From: Neelides folsomi
Taxonomy: Eukaryota > Arthropoda > Collembola > Neelipleona > Neelidae
Length of the DNA: 64,000 nt
Assembly (NCBI GenBank): GCA_034687125.1
Contig: JAQGBZ010000257.1
Span: forward strand, 1-64,000
Direction of reading: 5' to 3'
The position numbers and the translations under genes are program-made. Positions 62,301 to 64,000 of the stretch are shown here, piece after piece. The notes beneath the pieces are model-generated. The model had not been told where the DNA came from, did not search any database, and was given only the letters and a program-made list of their open reading frames with translations. Each line of letters opens with the position of its first letter. Position 1 is the stretch's first letter.

Positions 62301-64000
62301 CATATGTATGTCTCTCCTTTCACGGCCAGCCCCAACGTTATAATAGTGTATTGTTTGCCATTGCATTGTATTTATAATACATCTCTACACCATATCCCTT
62401 TAACCCAAACATTTATGGAATATTTAATTTCAAGTCTTAGGTCCAAAAGTTCAACATTTAACCCTACATAGACCATATGCCAAAAAAGTCTTGGAGCTGT
62501 GGATGTTTTTTTAAAAATGAAGAAAATTATTTCTTTATTATTAGCACACTCCAAGCCAGTATGCCAAAGGTACATAGGATTCTATCTTCTAAATAAGGTC
62601 CGAACGTCCGAGCTTTTATGAATTATCTTCAATTACCTCTTAATTTAACATTAATATAAGAGAGTTCCTTTTTCAAAATATCTTTCTTACAAAGGTATGC
62701 GTATAGAATTATAGAAATTAGTTAGCCCAAGAAGGAAAAGGTTCTAACAACGTTATCACTCAGTTTAAAACCAATTCGCGCAGAATTAATTCAATAATTT
62801 CCTAAACACAATTCGACAATTTGGAATGTGCATAGCGATAAATACCATTTAGGCGTATTTAAAAAAATAATTAAATGAAGGCAATTTATATTTTTAAAAA
62901 ATCATTATTTATTGAGTTTTTGGACTCTTCAATTCTTCTCCTTCGTGCCACTTAAATGAGAAGCAATAAAATTCAGCGTTTGAGAATTCCCACTTTTTTG
63001 AGGAACTTTCCACATTTTCAATCATCCAAAGTGGATTGTCAACGAGGAGGATCGGTTTTTCCTCTCGTAAAACTGTGTCGTAAAGGGAGGACGAGATTCG
63101 ACCTAGCGAGCCTTCTTCACTCGTTGGGGCCAAGGGAAGAGGAAGTCGTTTACGACCCTCTCGGGTTAAAAGGAAAAGAGATTCGTTCAAATACTCAAAA
63201 CCATTTTTTTGTAAAGTGTAAAGTGTGAGGGAAGTTCCACAACAATGTTTGATTCCTTTTAATGGACCCCTTAAGCTCAATGATGTGAAAAGAGTTTGGA
63301 CTTTGAAAACGCAAAGATACTCAAACTGCTCGTAAAATTCAATATATGTTTGTTAAGTGCATTTTTCAAACATTGGTTCGAAAAGTTGCATGCAAACATG
63401 TACGAAACATTGAATGGGTTTTTAATAATGGAAATATGACACTTTTGAATGTCATAATATATCAACATAAAATCGATGCAAAATGGCCCACTAACAAAAT
63501 CTATTTAAGTAAATAGGAATTGGATACAATACATGTGCATGTAATACTCGTATTATGTGTATATTATAACATTATACTTTATAGATAATGTAAAATGTAG
63601 TATAAGTAAAAGCCTTTTTAATGTTAAATATTTTATATAACTAATTAAATTCCATTAATTTTACATATATATGTATAACTACTAGTTGGTTAAAAATCTT
63701 AACTAGTTAAATATCTTACCTATTAAATTTTGTATAACTTATCCTTGGATCTTGGTAGATTGATTAAGAACCAAGCTGCCATTTTCTACGCACTCAATGA
63801 GACATTTGAAGGAAGCAGAGCCAAAATGATTGATTTTGTACCATTGTTGAGGAATAGAGGAATTAATGATGGTAAAGTGAGGACTCGAGTCGAGAGATCA
63901 TCAAATGATCATTGAGAGAATTATCATCATTCATCAAACATCTTTTTCCTCTTTTTTTATTCCTCCGCCTACACGCTCAAAGATTCTGACTCATCCTCGG
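59301..64000. other. Non-coding right end of the window
   Basis: No gene supported. GC-richer DNA dominates 59,450-61,900 and appears again at 62,150-62,330 and 62,900-63,250; the rest is AT-rich. A short inverted repeat ACTAGTT…AACTAGT lies at about 63,680-63,710. A frame over 63,730-63,915 could be part of an exon but has no recognisable domain. Confidence 0.4.

Noticed and set aside
63730-63915. Possible partial exon at the right edge
   Set aside because: There is a weak acceptor and a donor-like GTAAAG, but the peptide is unrecognised and the window ends too soon to test a gene model.

Overview
This is an AT-rich arthropod-type nuclear genomic window. The evidence is spliced genes with GT-AG introns and animal-only protein families (Merlin/NF2, MLX, Four-jointed), whose sequences look arthropod. 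A copepod such as a sea louse would fit the composition and the many TACATA-like tracts, but the species is an inference. I see no bacterial, viral, tRNA, rRNA or CRISPR features.

Layout. Positions 11-112 carry a short degenerate tandem repeat built on CCGGATATCTTTCGG. Positions 875-1502 (+) hold a two-exon candidate gene for an 82-aa single-pass membrane protein. Positions 1665-3278 are a complete but decayed hAT DNA transposon, with 20-bp terminal inverted repeats, a perfect 8-bp target duplication and a broken transposase C-terminus. Positions 8757-5623 (-) are a six-coding-exon MLX gene (bHLH-zipper partner of Mondo/ChREBP, 240 aa). Positions 9693-12380 (+) are a nine-coding-exon Merlin (NF2) gene (610 aa), head to head with MLX across about 0.9 kb. 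Positions 43541-42027 (-) are an intronless four-jointed gene (504 aa, Golgi kinase).

The rest, 12.4-42.0 kb and 43.5-64 kb, holds no gene I can support. It alternates between very AT-rich DNA and several dozen 100-900-bp blocks of higher GC with scattered CpG and no convincing reading frames. Such blocks could be regulatory DNA around four-jointed, a developmentally patterned gene in flies.

How the genes relate. Merlin and Four-jointed both act upstream in Hippo growth control: Merlin at the cell cortex, Four-jointed by phosphorylating Fat/Dachsous cadherin domains in the Golgi. They lie about 30 kb apart here. One GC-richer block between them (17.6-18.0 kb) has a tandem pair of GGAATG cores (Scalloped/TEAD type) exactly 10 bp apart. 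A shared Hippo feedback enhancer is therefore a testable but unproven idea. The MLX-Merlin arrangement suggests a shared divergent promoter.
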